Shown: positions 18,600-29,562 of the stretch, in pieces
How the letters are laid out: every line of letters begins with the position of its first letter
How positions within the stretch are numbered: position 1 is the stretch's first letter
Assembly (NCBI RefSeq): GCF_000090795.2
Contig: NW_003546288.1
Coordinates: 160,425-203,028, forward strand
Source: Amphimedon queenslandica
Lineage: Eukaryota; Porifera; Demospongiae; Haplosclerida; Niphatidae
Direction of reading: 5' to 3'
Length of the DNA: 42,604 bases
Program-made: the position numbers and the translations under genes
The notes under the pieces: generated by a model
What the model was told of the DNA's origin: nothing
The model's database searches: none
Seen by the model: the letters and a program-made list of their open reading frames with translations, nothing else

Positions 18600-19511
18600 T
18601 CTTTCCCTTCTGCTGGAGTGGTGGGTGGAAGGTATCCTTATACAACTGACCTCATGCTTGTCAGCTTTCATGGCCTACCACATGATAAGGCTGCATGGGA
18701 CCGGGCACCTACTCCAATAGTTGTGAATCAGCTAGCAGCATTTCTCAAGAACCATCCTGATCAGGTTTTTGTGAAGGTTTTCCCATTGGCTTTAATGTAT
18801 TTCCATGTAGTTTGAAATCTTTGTCTCACAATCATCCATCGTTGCTTTGCAGTAGTAGGGTGGTTGACCATTGTATTGTAAATGAGCTGTTGCTTGGTAG
18901 GTTGGTGGGCCCAGTTTCACCCGTGGGCATTCATACAAGTCCAATTGGCATTATTCCTAAAGCATGCCAGCCAAATAAGTGGAGGATGATTGTGAATCTG
19001 CCACGTCCAGCTGGATGTTTTGTTTATGATGGAATTGATCCTCGCTTGGCTCCAGTGAGATATGCTTCAGTTGATAATGCAGTGGAAATCATTCGAAGGC
19101 TATGTTGTGAGTCAGTTCTCACTGAATTAGATCTAAAGGATGCTTATACAATAATGCCCGTTCATCCTGTGGATCATCATAGTGTAGGAATTGCATGGCA
19201 GGGGCACACCTACATTGATTGCTGCCTACCTTTCGGTTTACATACAGCTCCTAAAATTTTTTCAGCCATTCCAGATGCTCTGGCTGGCGTTTTTGGTTGT
19301 TTTGGTCCTGTATGCCAGGTCCACTATTTTGATGACTTTCTTTTTGTTGGAGCCAGCAGGAGCGTCAGAAGTAGTACATTACGTATTCCACTGGCCACGT
19401 ACAAGAGTGGGACCATCAACCTGTGTGGTTTTTTTAGGAGTACTGATTCACTTCAATTGGTTTAAATTACGGCTCCTGGAGATGTTACAGCTTGTCTATG
19501 CTTCCATTTAG
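18600..19511 (+). pseudogene. Reverse transcriptase of the DIRS-like element
   Basis: The frame from 18600 gives TPIVVNQLAAFLKNHPDQ, then shifts near 18780. The main frame (18812-19465) carries SPIGIIPKACQPNKWRMIV, ELDLKDAY (first catalytic Asp), LPFGLHTAPKIF and the catalytic box YFDDFLFVG (near 19326-19352). The frame shifts again at about 19365. The RT type resembles DIRS/Ngaro elements rather than Ty3/gypsy, and the following domains agree. The catalytic residues are present, but the protein is broken at least three times. Confidence 0.88.
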
Positions 19512-19754
19512 GCATGGTCTTACTGCTCGGCTTGTAGAAGACGTGAGCTAGAGTCCTTTATGGGGCCTTTGTCACATGCGGCAACTGTGTTTAGGCAGGG
19601 TTGCCCTTTTCATCGAGATTTATTGCAACATTTCTCAATGGCTAGGCATCCTCATTATTCATCCACCTTACGAAAGTTGCAAGGGCTGATATTATGTGGC
19701 AGCTGTGCTTTCTAGAGCATTGAAATAGCTGAGTTTTTCTCCCGCCAGCCAGTC

Positions 19755-20130
19755 CATCTGTGCGCATATATACGGATGCAACAGGGTCAATAGGTTGTGG
19801 TGGTTTTCAGGTGAATGGGTCTTGCTTTAAGCTAGGCTGGCCTATCTATCTGTCTCAGAAAAGCATTGCACCTTTAGTGTTAATTTCAGTAGTGACTTCT
19901 GCTATGTTGTGGGGTGGCAAATTGGCATATTAAGCTCGTTTGTTTCCATTCCGATAATGAGGCCATTGTAAAGATATTGAACAAAGGTTACTCATCAGAT
20001 TCATCTTTGAGTCATGTAATGAGGTGCTTAGCATTTGTCGCAACCTTTCACAGGTTTTATTTTAGTTCTGTTCATGTGCCTCAAAGACTATAAAGAGCAG
20101 CTGACGCATTGTCTCGAAATAACCTCCCTT
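19755..20130 (+). pseudogene. RNase H of the DIRS-like element
   Basis: After RT, the forward strand has IYTDATGSIGCGG (near 19768) with the first acidic residue, then in other frames HSDNEAIV (near 19945) and a block ending ADALSRNNL (near 20100). The spacing and motifs fit an RNase H domain tethered to RT. Several frame changes and a stop near 20091 are visible. Confidence 0.75.
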
Positions 20131-20159
20131 TATTTTATTCTCTCATTCCCCTGGCAATG

Positions 20160-21150
20160 CAGGAGTCCGCTATCCTTTACCCAGTCATACTAATGCAGGT
20201 TTTGGAAGTACCAGATTGGGGATCAGTCAGTTGGACAGAGCTGTTCAGTGCCTGCTTGGACTGGGGATCGCTGCATCTACAGCGTCATCATACTTAACAT
20301 GTTGGAGATCCTACATCAATTTCTGCAGCCAATTTGCAATCCAGCCTCTCCCAATGGCCAAACAGAACCTTTGCTGTTTTGTGGCTCTTTTAGTTGGGTG
20401 CTCCTCATCATATCAAACCAATTCAGTATGTCTCAGGGCATGCAGGTTCCATCAGATCACTGCTCTGTTTCCTGATCCTTTGTTGTTATCCTTTGTGCAG
20501 CTTTCCTATGTTTTTAAGGGAGTGCAGCGGTCCTCCCCTGCAGTTCGCCAGGTTTGATTGCCAATAACACCAGACATGTTGGCTGCTATTTAGCTAAATT
20601 GGGCTGGTGAGCCTGCTAAATTTAATAGAGTAATGCTATGGGTTGCCTTCTGTCTTGCATATTTTGCCTTTCTCAGAGCGGACAAATTCACGTGCCCCTC
20701 ATGGGAGAGGTTTATAGTTTAACAATGCTTGCAGTAGGGGACGAGGCAGTTGATTCTCATGATAATTTAAGTTACATCACGGTTTGCATCAAAAAGAGTA
20801 AGAATGACCAACTCACACATGGAATCATAATTCATGTGGGGAAATCTAATTGGAGGGTATGTGCAGTGTCAGCTGTCGTGTCATATTTGGCTATTTGTTC
20901 AGCTTCCCCTGGCCCATCTTTCATTTGTGAGGATGAAATAGTGCTGTCACGACACAGGCTGGGCTTGGAAGCTATCATCTGCATTACAGTCAATCGGGTA
21001 TGATTCATCACTGTATAAGGCTCACAGCTTTCGCATTGGGGCGGCAACAGCTGCTGCTAGGGCCGGCTTGAGTGACTCGTTAATCCAGACCAGGGGCAGA
21101 TGGAAGTCCTCAGCCTTCATGGAATACATTAAGTGCCTAAGGAACAGTTA
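20160..21150 (+). pseudogene. Tyrosine recombinase of the DIRS-like element
   Basis: The N-terminal helical domain reads LDRAVQCLLGLGIAASTAS...CWRSYINFC (20228-20320). The catalytic part is in other frames: FLRADKF (near 20670) with the first Arg, then HSFRIGAATAAARAG (21026-21070) with His and the second Arg, and SSAFMEYIK (near 21110) with the nucleophile Tyr before a stop. The Arg-His-Arg-Tyr set is therefore all present but split by stops and shifts between 20720 and 21000. This protein would replace the integrase for circular-intermediate insertion. Confidence 0.85.
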
Positions 21151-21849
21151 GTGGGCGTGGCAGGTCACCTAGTGGCATATATTACTGTTGCATTATTGAT
21201 TGGTGTTAGAGACTGTTTTTTTTCTTTCTTGTGGCAGTAAAATAATGATAGTTTTATAGGTGAGAGTCATTTGGGATTGGGGACTGCTGCTATCGCATTG
21301 AGGCTGGGTCTTTGACTCACACACCCCCTAATAGTATTTCTTTATTTGTAGTTCTTTCAAGGCATTACCAAGATGCATATTTAGGCAGCAGCCTTAAGGC
21401 TGAAGCCATTGCTAGGCTGGAATGGTGGGTAATCGCCTTACCCGAGTAGCATAGCTTAGGCAGCTTAAATATTGTCTAGTCACGCATAAATTTGGGCCTC
21501 TTGGAGCAGATATGGTTCGTCCTGATTCTGGGCTCTTCATTGATGTTTCTTGCTTGTGCTCATTTTAGATAAATGGTTTTTTCCATCCTTAACATTTAAT
21601 CAGGATGGACCAGCTTTGCTGGGAGCTAAAAACATGGCAGACCAGCATCATGCAGTTGGCTTATTAATATGCCTCTTGTTCAGATTGACCAACATTTAGG
21701 TTTTGGCATACAATGTTACCCACTCATCTCTCTTTTTACCCTTCGGGTAGTTTGCGGGACTTATTTCGTTTTATATTTAACGGCATACTGGCATTCATTG
21801 CGGGAAAGATATTAACACTTATACTGTGTATCACAAGCTCTATCAGTTA
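21151..21849. other. Region 3' of the recombinase gene, no gene recognised
   Basis: Probably the trailing non-coding part of the DIRS-like element. I found no additional domain such as a methyltransferase, and I could not match these bases to the element's other end by eye. Confidence 0.5.
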
Positions 21850-22012
21850 CCAGCCTGGCCTCTTTCACTTCAGGAGTCTCAGCATCTCTACAAGCTCTAG
21901 TTTTTAGCAGCCTGGACTCTCTCTCTTGGGGATTCACAGCATCCCTACCAGCTCTATTTGTGACTCTTCTACGCAGTCTAGCTTCTCTTACTTCATGGGT
22001 CTCTGCAGCTAT
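21850..22012. repeat. Imperfect tandem repeat, about three units
   Basis: Units resemble AGCCTGGCCTCTTTCACTTC followed by GTCTCAGCATCTCTACAAGC and recur near 21850, 21910 and 21975 with substitutions. They may belong to the terminal repeats of the DIRS-like element or be an unrelated satellite. Confidence 0.5.
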
Positions 22013-22129
22013 CCTCTATCCGCAGAGCCCCCTACGACTTTGTCTTGGCTGATTTCTGAACTGCACTTGAATAACATAATGAATGTTGTTTTACAAATGA
22101 CACGTGGAATTAGCTATGTTGTTTAATGC

Positions 22130-23405
22130 AACTGAATAAATTGCACGTAAGCAGCATTATTGTTTTTTGTTTTTTAACATTAGTTATAGTTAGATGACCG
22201 TATCATGCCCATACATACATAGACATTTATAGTCTTAGTGGGGCCAACTCCTATTAGCAAATGGGAGTGATCAATTCTTAAGGGCATGGTTGAAGTAGGC
22301 TTTGTTATCACTTGTGTTCATTTGCAAAAATTGTATTTGCCAACCACTTCTTTTTGCAAAATCCCCAAATTTTCATCCCTCTAACTTTTTGTGCTAAAAT
22401 TATGGTGATTCGTGGTGGAAAGAGCAGCAAGTCAAAAATGGCAACGGTATAATGAAGATAAAGAGGCAAAAGCAATTAATGTACAAGTAATGTAATGGTA
22501 TAATTAAATTTTTATTCCTTTATAATAAGTGACTTCAAAGGATTTCCCAGATCTTGAATTGACACCACATGCTTCTTGAAGGAATATGGTATCAGAGTCC
22601 TCCTCTGGGTCCTTTGACAGAAATATGTTATCAAATATAAACGTTATGTAACTATAAAAGCTTATATTTCATTAATACTCACTTTTATGGTTACAAATAT
22701 TATAAAGATTACTACATGTGTTATGAAAAAGATAAAAATTAAAATTAAAAGGATATGACTCACGTGTACACATGATCAGTTCCATAATTCCTCTAACAAG
22801 TGAAGTTGTGACTCATGAAACCTTATATGGACCTGCATTATTTACTAAGCCCATTGCTTTCTAGTATTATTCATAGTTCTAGGTAAGTCAGGAGCTATAG
22901 TTATGTAGCATTATTGTACATTGAATACTCAGAAGTCTTAGATACTCCACAATGAAAATTATGATGGCCTCTAACTTCCCATTATACTTTATATGTAATT
23001 CAATATAACTTTCTTGAACTTTTCTCTCTCTCTGTTGAGCTGATAAGACGTCTTATGTTGACCCATCCAGTGAAATAGCCACATTGACACTGGTCCGTTT
23101 CCATGTAAGTGTACATGCTATTGTCTAAAATAAACAAATTAAAATTAATAAAACAAAGATAATCCAGTTATATTGTTACTTTCTCTTTTTCTGCCTTCAT
23201 TAAGAGGTATACCCTCATTCGAAAAGGAAAAAATAATTGTTTTATACCATAATAATGATGCTGTTACATAAATATTGGACTATTATTATTGCTATTATTA
23301 TTTTTATTATATAACAGACATACATGTAAGTGACATCCTGCAAAAACAAACAAAACAAAAACATTATTATTAATATAGCAATAATAATTAATAAAAAGAA
23401 AATGT
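22130..23405. other. AT-rich stretch without a recognised gene
   Basis: No domain or long coherent frame is seen. Bases 23230-23400 are poly-ATT and A-rich and lie 3' of the reverse-strand retroelement fragment, so they may include its tail. Confidence 0.6.
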
Positions 23406-24190
23406 TTAAAGGCAAGCATCTACTGAAGGAGGGAGAGATGGAGACCATGACAGCCACAAGTGAGCATTGCACCACCACAAAGACACAAAGCCTCTGGAAG
23501 AGATGGGACGTAACCTCCGAATGGTCAAGACCTTGATGAGAGGCAAGATGACAACCAATGGAGGAGATGAAAGAGGCAGCATCAGAGCTCCAGCCATTTA
23601 AAGATTCAATTGCTAATGGCTGGAAATGAACGCCAATACTCAGACAATCAGCAAAATGGACAGTGTTTTTGCGACCCTCAGCGAAAGAAAGAGCAGAACC
23701 CCTAGAAGTGGCAGCATTGGAGAGGGTTAGACATTGCAGAGGAGAAATAACTGTCACATCCAAAGCAGTAGGGCGGCCCAGAGACCAAGATTGGAGGAAA
23801 ATGTCTGCTGGTCAAGAAGAGGAACCAGGCACAAGTGAAGGAACCTCTCTCCTAGGAGAGAGAGCGGCAGAACTGGCTGTAGTGAAGATAATGTCCCTCA
23901 GGGCATTGTGCCTAGTGATCCTATCATTATTGCCCCCACAGGCCACCACAAGATAACCAAAAGGATCCAATTGGATGGAAGGACAAAGGGGATAGGCCAG
24001 ACCAACATCCAGTAGAAGTACTCCCAATCAATAACAGAGACAAACACAAAACTCTGGACCTAAAAAATGGAGACGTAGATTGGGTGAGGGCAGGGCTTTA
24101 AGCCAGTCTCCAGCATGGGGGATACTCGAAGATAATACCAGAGCCTTTAGTCTGAGGTCAGAAGTGGAGGAGAGAAGCCCATCATTATTA
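23406..24190 (-). pseudogene. C-terminal end of a retroelement RT polyprotein, 5' truncated
   Basis: The reverse-strand frame starts in mid-protein (AGDWLKALPSPNLRLHFLG, near 24110) and runs through CGGNNDRITRHNALRDIIF, VPSLVPGSSS, then PADIFL, ALDVTVISPLQ (near 23765), ending after a frameshift in LWWCNAHLWLSW and a stop near 23406. An in-frame TGA at 23812-23814 sits where CGA (Arg) would be expected, a CpG-type mutation. The Asp...Asp-Val-Thr-Val spacing suggests a PD-(D/E)xK nuclease-like fold, as in some non-LTR retrotransposons. I have seen this domain at the end of RT proteins in many marine invertebrates. The 5' truncation fits target-primed insertion. Confidence 0.65.
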
Positions 24191-25159
24191 TTAGAGTTTT
24201 ACACGACTTATAACTAAACAAATGTCAAGGGGCAAGCCTTAGCAAGCAAAGCAATGTACATACAATAAATCTTGACACACTAAAGAGACTAATGCAAACA
24301 TTGCAACTAATCAGGTCAGAACTCTAAGAGGTCACCAGTCACTGAAAGAAGATAAGTGAGGTGGTTGATACTGCTATGTCATCCAGACTATCTACAGTAA
24401 ATATGGGGAAGAGAAGGGAAACCTCCTACTACAGTCTTTGCTTACAAAATAAAAGACGAATTTCTTTTATTTCCCTCTCTTTCATAGGATGGAATTAATT
24501 GTTCCGTATCAATAAAATTATGAAAGATTGCTTTACCAAGAATCGGGATTTCTAGTGCTACTGTATAAAATACATTAATCTAAATAAATGAACAACAATA
24601 AAGTAAATGAAATACTTATGTACAATGTATATAACACTGTTCAGCAACACTATAAGTTTCAACATACTCCATGAAAATGAGGCATATCATACCACCCTCA
24701 TACAAGTACATGTACTCTTAAACTTAAGGTAACTCTACATGTACAAGTACAGGCCCATAGTCACTGGTACAGTTGATCCTGTTTCAACCTTACTACTTTT
24801 TATGAGTGAAAAGGCACTTATTAGTATTATAGTAATAATTATGTAAATTACAATCCACAAAAGAAATAAAAAGGGCCATTCGTCTAAAAGTGGCAAACCA
24901 TAACATTCCTAACCTTCCATAAAAACCTAGTCTCGTGTAGCCAGACTTAGAAGAACCCTGTGTTGCAGGCCAGAGTCTCATTTACTGAATAAGATAATTA
25001 ATAATCACTTGGTTAACGACTATAACTATAATTAAAAGCAAAACAATTTTCGGCTAGCTTAGTGGCCCAACATGTCTGCCTTATTGCATTCCACCTGATG
25101 GCTACAGCCCTGATGTATACACATCAATGCATACCTAATCATTATTGATCAATGTAATA
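24191..25159. other. Stretch without a recognised gene
   Basis: AT-rich sequence with no supported frame on either strand. Confidence 0.6.
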
Positions 25160-25398
25160 TGTGACCATAATTGACAAAAGGGCCCTTATGGCGGATTTTA
25201 AAATTGATTGTTATAATGGAAAATATCAACCTGTGAGTGCTTTGTTAGACAATCATTGTTTCTAAAAGTTTCATGGTAACTTTTTGCATCCTGTGGAGTA
25301 ATTTTATGATAAATGGGGCTCAGGAAGTTGGATTTCTTAGGCTAGAAAGACAAATTTCACTACCCGCCATAAGGTACCTTTTGTCAATTATGGTCACA
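25160..25398. mobile_element. 239-base TA-flanked MITE, copy 2
   Basis: Same length and orientation as the copy at 7693, nearly identical in sequence, with TA on each side (25158-25159 and 25399-25400). Confidence 0.9.
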
Positions 25399-27014
25399 TA
25401 TAATGGCCTTACTGTCTCCACTAAAAATTGGGTGCCAATTAACCTACTATTGAGAAGTGGTATATACAGGTACATGGACATTAACTTTGTAAATTCCTTT
25501 TAGAATTCCTCATTGTATACATACATATTAAGACGTGCACATGCATGTTCACATGCATGTGTATATCTACATACTGTATTTATTGCCTAATGTTTCCTAG
25601 GTATCTGAAATAGATAGAGACCTACATTAGAGATAGTGAAGGCTGTGAGAGAGAGGACAATATTGTAATGAATTATGCATTTTTTCTATTATGGGAGGAG
25701 AGAGGCTTTCTTACAATCATGTGATGTTTTGTGACTTCTTCATGCATGATATATTTCTACTTCATGATCATGTTCATGAAAGACTGGGTGAGACTAGTCA
25801 AATATTGTAATGTTTGACACTGCTAATTTCTCAAAATCAAGGAGTTTCAAATATTTCAGCATTGAACTAGCACCATAATAGCTAACCCAGTCTTCTATGA
25901 ATAATATGATCATGACACAGCAACATAACATGCATTAAGAAGTCACATAACATCAGAGGCTTGTGGGACATGGTAAAAGAATGACATGCAAAGGAGTGGA
26001 ATGTAGTAGGACATAAAAAGCCAAAAAGGTGGACTGAGGGTGGTCTAAAATTTCATATGTACTTCGTGATAATAGACCTATTCATTAATATGGTTAATAC
26101 CGTGAAGAGGCCACTGCCGTTGATTTGATGTGCAGCTGGATTATAGTACCATGATTGTATAATTATGTTTTGTTGTATAAACTAAGACAATTAAGATAAA
26201 TATTGGGTCAGTATAACAGTTTTTGTTTGTAGTGATACATGAGGCTGGAAAAATATTCAACTTCTCATGGTATTGCTTCTCAAACTGGATTTTCACTCAA
26301 ATGTTTATAACACTTCAAAAAGCATTTTAAAACAGCTGCTATGGACATAGACAAATCCTTCTCATTTAAATCAATGACCTGGGGGCATTGCCCGCAGGTT
26401 TGTTTCTCTAATTCATTTCACCAAAGTGCGGTGTTTGTATATGTATATTTGTATGTCCACACTTACATTTCTTCCATATGTGTATTGCAGAAATAAAAAA
26501 TTCATAAGCCTTAGCAACCCATGGTAAACAAAATGGCGGCTTAAACATGGAACAAAGTGACGAACTTTCTAACAGCTAGACAAAATAGAGATACTATCTA
26601 AAGACTTCTCCAGAAGCGTAAGAAGGTACAGAGAGCCCCTATAAGTCTAAATAAAATCCATTTATTTTTGCAAGGTTGTGTAATCAATTATATCAATATA
26701 TTTTATACTATTACACTTATCTTTATTTCTGACAGCCTTTTACATATTTACAGCCAATTTTAGGTATTGCTTTTGACTGCCTTCAGTCAGTTGTGTACTG
26801 TTTAAAAATTTACTTTGTATTTCTTCAATACCTCTTACATAAAATAAAGGCTTGCTGGGGTAAAAGAAAGTGAGTTATTCGCATTATTAACTAATGTACT
26901 TCACTATAAAACACTGGTGAGCTATCAAAAGATGTCCCTTTGCTATACTAATGATGTAAAGGCATGTGCCATGAATGTATGAGCTACAAGTATGACACAC
27001 AATAGTTTACACAA
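25399..27014. other. Non-coding stretch containing a foldback
   Basis: No gene is recognised here apart from the inverted repeat listed at 25717-25958. Confidence 0.55.
25717..25958. repeat. Foldback (inverted repeat) element
   Basis: The left arm (25717-25798) and the reverse complement of the right arm (25872-25958) share GTGACTTCTT, ATGCATG, CATGATCAT and AGACTGGGT in the same order. About 75 bases separate the arms. There is no coding content. It is probably a decayed hairpin MITE. Confidence 0.65.
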
Positions 27015-27314
27015 GTAAATAGAAACATTAAAAATGAAAAAGTAGTAGGATTAAATTGTAAAAAAAGTAATGAAACAAGAGGGTACTTGCAAACTGGTGT
27101 GATAACAAATCCTACACCACTGCATGAAGAATATTACCTAAAAGCAATGTATGTTATTCTCACAGGCTACTACATGATAACTATGAAGCCATGTCTTTCA
27201 TGCTTTCATGCAGTGGTGTAGGATTTGTTATCACACAAGTTTGCAAGTACCCTCTTGTGTCTTTACTTCTTTCAATTTAATCCTAGTATTCCATTTTTAA
27301 TGTTTCTTATTTAC
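27015..27314. mobile_element. Hairpin MITE with arms of about 112 bases
   Basis: The left arm 27015-27128 and the right arm 27205-27314 are inverted copies with few differences (shared blocks AACATTAAAAATG, AGGATTAAATTG, CAAGAGGGTACTTGCAAACT, GATAACAAATCCTACACCAC). The loop is about 76 bases. The same left arm occurs at 14036-14109. Confidence 0.85.
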
Positions 27315-27404
27315 TTGTTTCCTTTCTTTTTTCTTAAATTAATAAACTTACTTTCTGTTATGATTATGTGGTTAGGTTAATCATATTCATGCTAATCACG
27401 TGCG

Positions 27405-27843
27405 CATAAATTAATATGGCATCAAACCACAAACCCACATGGTGCTGCTGCTGGAAATTGTCTTCCATAGCTCTCTGTCCTTGCTTCTTTTTGAAGCCAC
27501 ATGTCCAGTTCTTGACTCAAGCTCAAAGGAATGATGTAAAAGCCAACTTGAGCGGTTCTCTGACTTAAAAGATTTCCGTGTTGATAGAAGAAAGATGAAA
27601 GAAGAAAAAGTCAGAAGAATTTTGCAGAAATTTGAATTTGGGCCTATTCTCCAGAAATGCTCCCGATACATTACAGTCCACTCTAAAGGTACCAGGAGAA
27701 TTGCTCAGTGAAGAAGAGCTGATCTAAGCCATTTATAAGGCTGTACAACGTAAGATAAGAGTTATGAGTGTTCGAATATCATAAAAACGGCCACTATCTT
27801 GAAAAATCAACCTCAATCCTACATATAGGCTACCGCTTATATA
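27405..27843 (-). repeat. Dispersed repeat, copy A
   Basis: Read on the reverse strand it begins TATATAAGCGGTAGCC and ends near ATGCGCACGTG. It aligns with 35345-35825 and 42110-42604, sharing blocks such as CCTGGTACCTTTA, TAGGCCCAAATTCAAATTTC and GACTTTTTCTTCTTTCATC. The opposite strand has short frames with KVPGE..SE..EL in all copies, which could be decayed coding sequence. The element class is unknown. Confidence 0.8.
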
Positions 27844-28099
27844 ATACATTGCAGTACCGTGTATCGGTTAAATTTTGAGGTGAAATATTTTAGTGGATTT
27901 GGTAGATTACTTTAAAACCGCCAAAATTTTAAACCACCAAAATTATTTTTGCATGACATTAATTTGGTCGGTGTGCCAAAGGCACATGTATATTGTTTGT
28001 ATCACTATGACTATGGCTACAATTTACAATTACTTCTCTCAGGCTGAGAACAATGAAACACTGATAGCTGCCATGGCTTACCGGATCCCAAAGGTCTGC

Positions 28100-29430
28100 T
28101 ACGAGATCACGTCCCGATGCAGGCTATTTAGTCAGCAAATGAATCTATCTCACCTGTAATAAAGGCAAAAGAAAGAGGCAATCGTGGCTCTTATGCGTCT
28201 ACACTCCCAAAGAGAAGGCCAAAGTCAGCAAGCAAGCCTCCCACTTTGGAGTAGCAAACACCTTGAGGTTTTTCAACAAAAAAGAATTTGTTGAACAGCC
28301 ACTTAAGGAGATAACAGTTTGCACATGGACAAGGCAGTACAAGGCAGAGCTAGCTAAGAGGAAAAGGGAGGGAGATGAAATGACGGTCAATGAGTTACCT
28401 TACTTATATTAAGAAAGGTAGACCATTCTTGTTAGGAGATGAATTCGATAGACAACTGGGAGAATGTGTAACAGCTTTAAGAGGTAGTGGTGTCAAGACA
28501 GCAATTGTAATGGCAGCTGCTCACAGCATTGTTAAAAGGCTATGACAGCAATCTCTTAAAGTATAATGATGGACACATTGATTGTAACTATGCTTTTTGG
28601 AAAGACTGGGATATTTAAAAACGCCGGGCAAACACAAAAGCAAAGGTGTCTGTAGCTAATTTTGAAGTCTTCAAAGCCCAATTTGTCTTTGATGTGGGTA
28701 CAGTTATGGACATAAAGAGTATTCCAAAGGAGTTAGTTGTCAATTGGGACCACACTGGGATAAATTATGTCGTAGTCAGCAGTAGGACTATGGCTACAAA
28801 AGGTTTGAAACGGGTGGAGATTGGAGGTCTAACTGATAAACATCAGGTCACTTTGGTTTTTGTGGGATCGATGGCAGGAGAGTTCTTACCTCTCCACGTG
28901 ATTATGATGGCAGTACAAAGAGACGTATTCCAAATATAACATTTTCAGAATACTGGGATAATACTTTCACTCCCAATCTCTGGGCAAATGAGATGACGGA
29001 AAGTTATGTTTGTAAGATCATGGTTCACTATTCTAAGAAAAAAAGAATTGCCCTAAATCTGTCCCCTGAACATCCAGCGATGGTCATATTTGATTCTTTC
29101 AAGGGGCAGTGCACCAACAAGATATATTCTATTCTTGAAAACATAATATCTATTTTATAATCATTCCTCGAAATTGTATGAATAGGTTATAGACTCTTGA
29201 TGTTAGTGTAAACAAGTCAGCCAAAGAATTCATGAGAGGACAGTTCCAACAGTGGTATGCAGACCAAGTATGCAAACAGCTATCACCCAACCACTCACAT
29301 CAGTCTTGCAATGTTGACTTACGAATGTGTCATTGAACCCATTGGGGCTCAATTGCTGATCAGCCTTTAGCATTATTTGCCAGAAAAACCAGAAATAATT
29401 GTAAAGGTGCTGGAATTTATTTTGAATAGT
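28100..29430 (+). pseudogene. pogo/Tigger-like DDE transposase, decayed
   Basis: The forward strand carries, in several frames, an N-terminal region with ASHFGVANTLRFFNKK (near 28233), FLLGDEFDRQLGECVTALRG (near 28425) and AIVMAAAHSIVKR. The catalytic domain (DDE_1 type) follows, with the first Asp in VVNWDHTGINY (near 28740), the second in MVIFDSFKGQC (near 29080) and the third in DVSVNKSAKEFM (near 29200). The longest clean stretch is 28646-28939. At least six shifts or stops are present. Downstream the frame ends near 29430. Terminal repeats were not found. A transposase of this kind prefers TA targets, so a relative could have moved the TA-flanked MITE in this window. Confidence 0.8.
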
Positions 29431-29562
29431 ACACTACTAAAATTTTTAGTACACTATTATAATTATTAGAAACTGAGTTGTGTTAATTAAAAAATTGTGA
29501 AATTAATGATACTCATAATTAGCATTGCATGCATTAATTAGATTGGAATAGTGAAAAACTTT

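Larger units (their letters stand above)
16938..21150 (+). mobile_element. DIRS/Ngaro-like tyrosine-recombinase retrotransposon
   Basis: Forward-strand order is gag-like protein, reverse transcriptase, RNase H, then tyrosine recombinase, which is the diagnostic gene order of DIRS-order elements. No LTR pair, protease or DDE integrase was found. The termini (inverted or split direct repeats) were not resolved. Frameshifts and stops occur throughout. Confidence 0.85.

Noticed and set aside
18812..19465. A Ty3/gypsy RT
   Set aside because: The downstream gene is a tyrosine recombinase with His-x-x-Arg and Tyr motifs, there is no DDE integrase and no LTR was found.
23663..23956. A forward-strand Glu/Arg-rich protein
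   Set aside because: It is the antisense of the reverse-strand retroelement fragment, which has recognisable residues across a shared frame.
25273..25503. A conserved small protein shared by 25273-25503 and the reverse strand of 31783-31983
   Set aside because: The shared residues are just the translated MITE. The frames run into unrelated flanks and are not under visible constraint.
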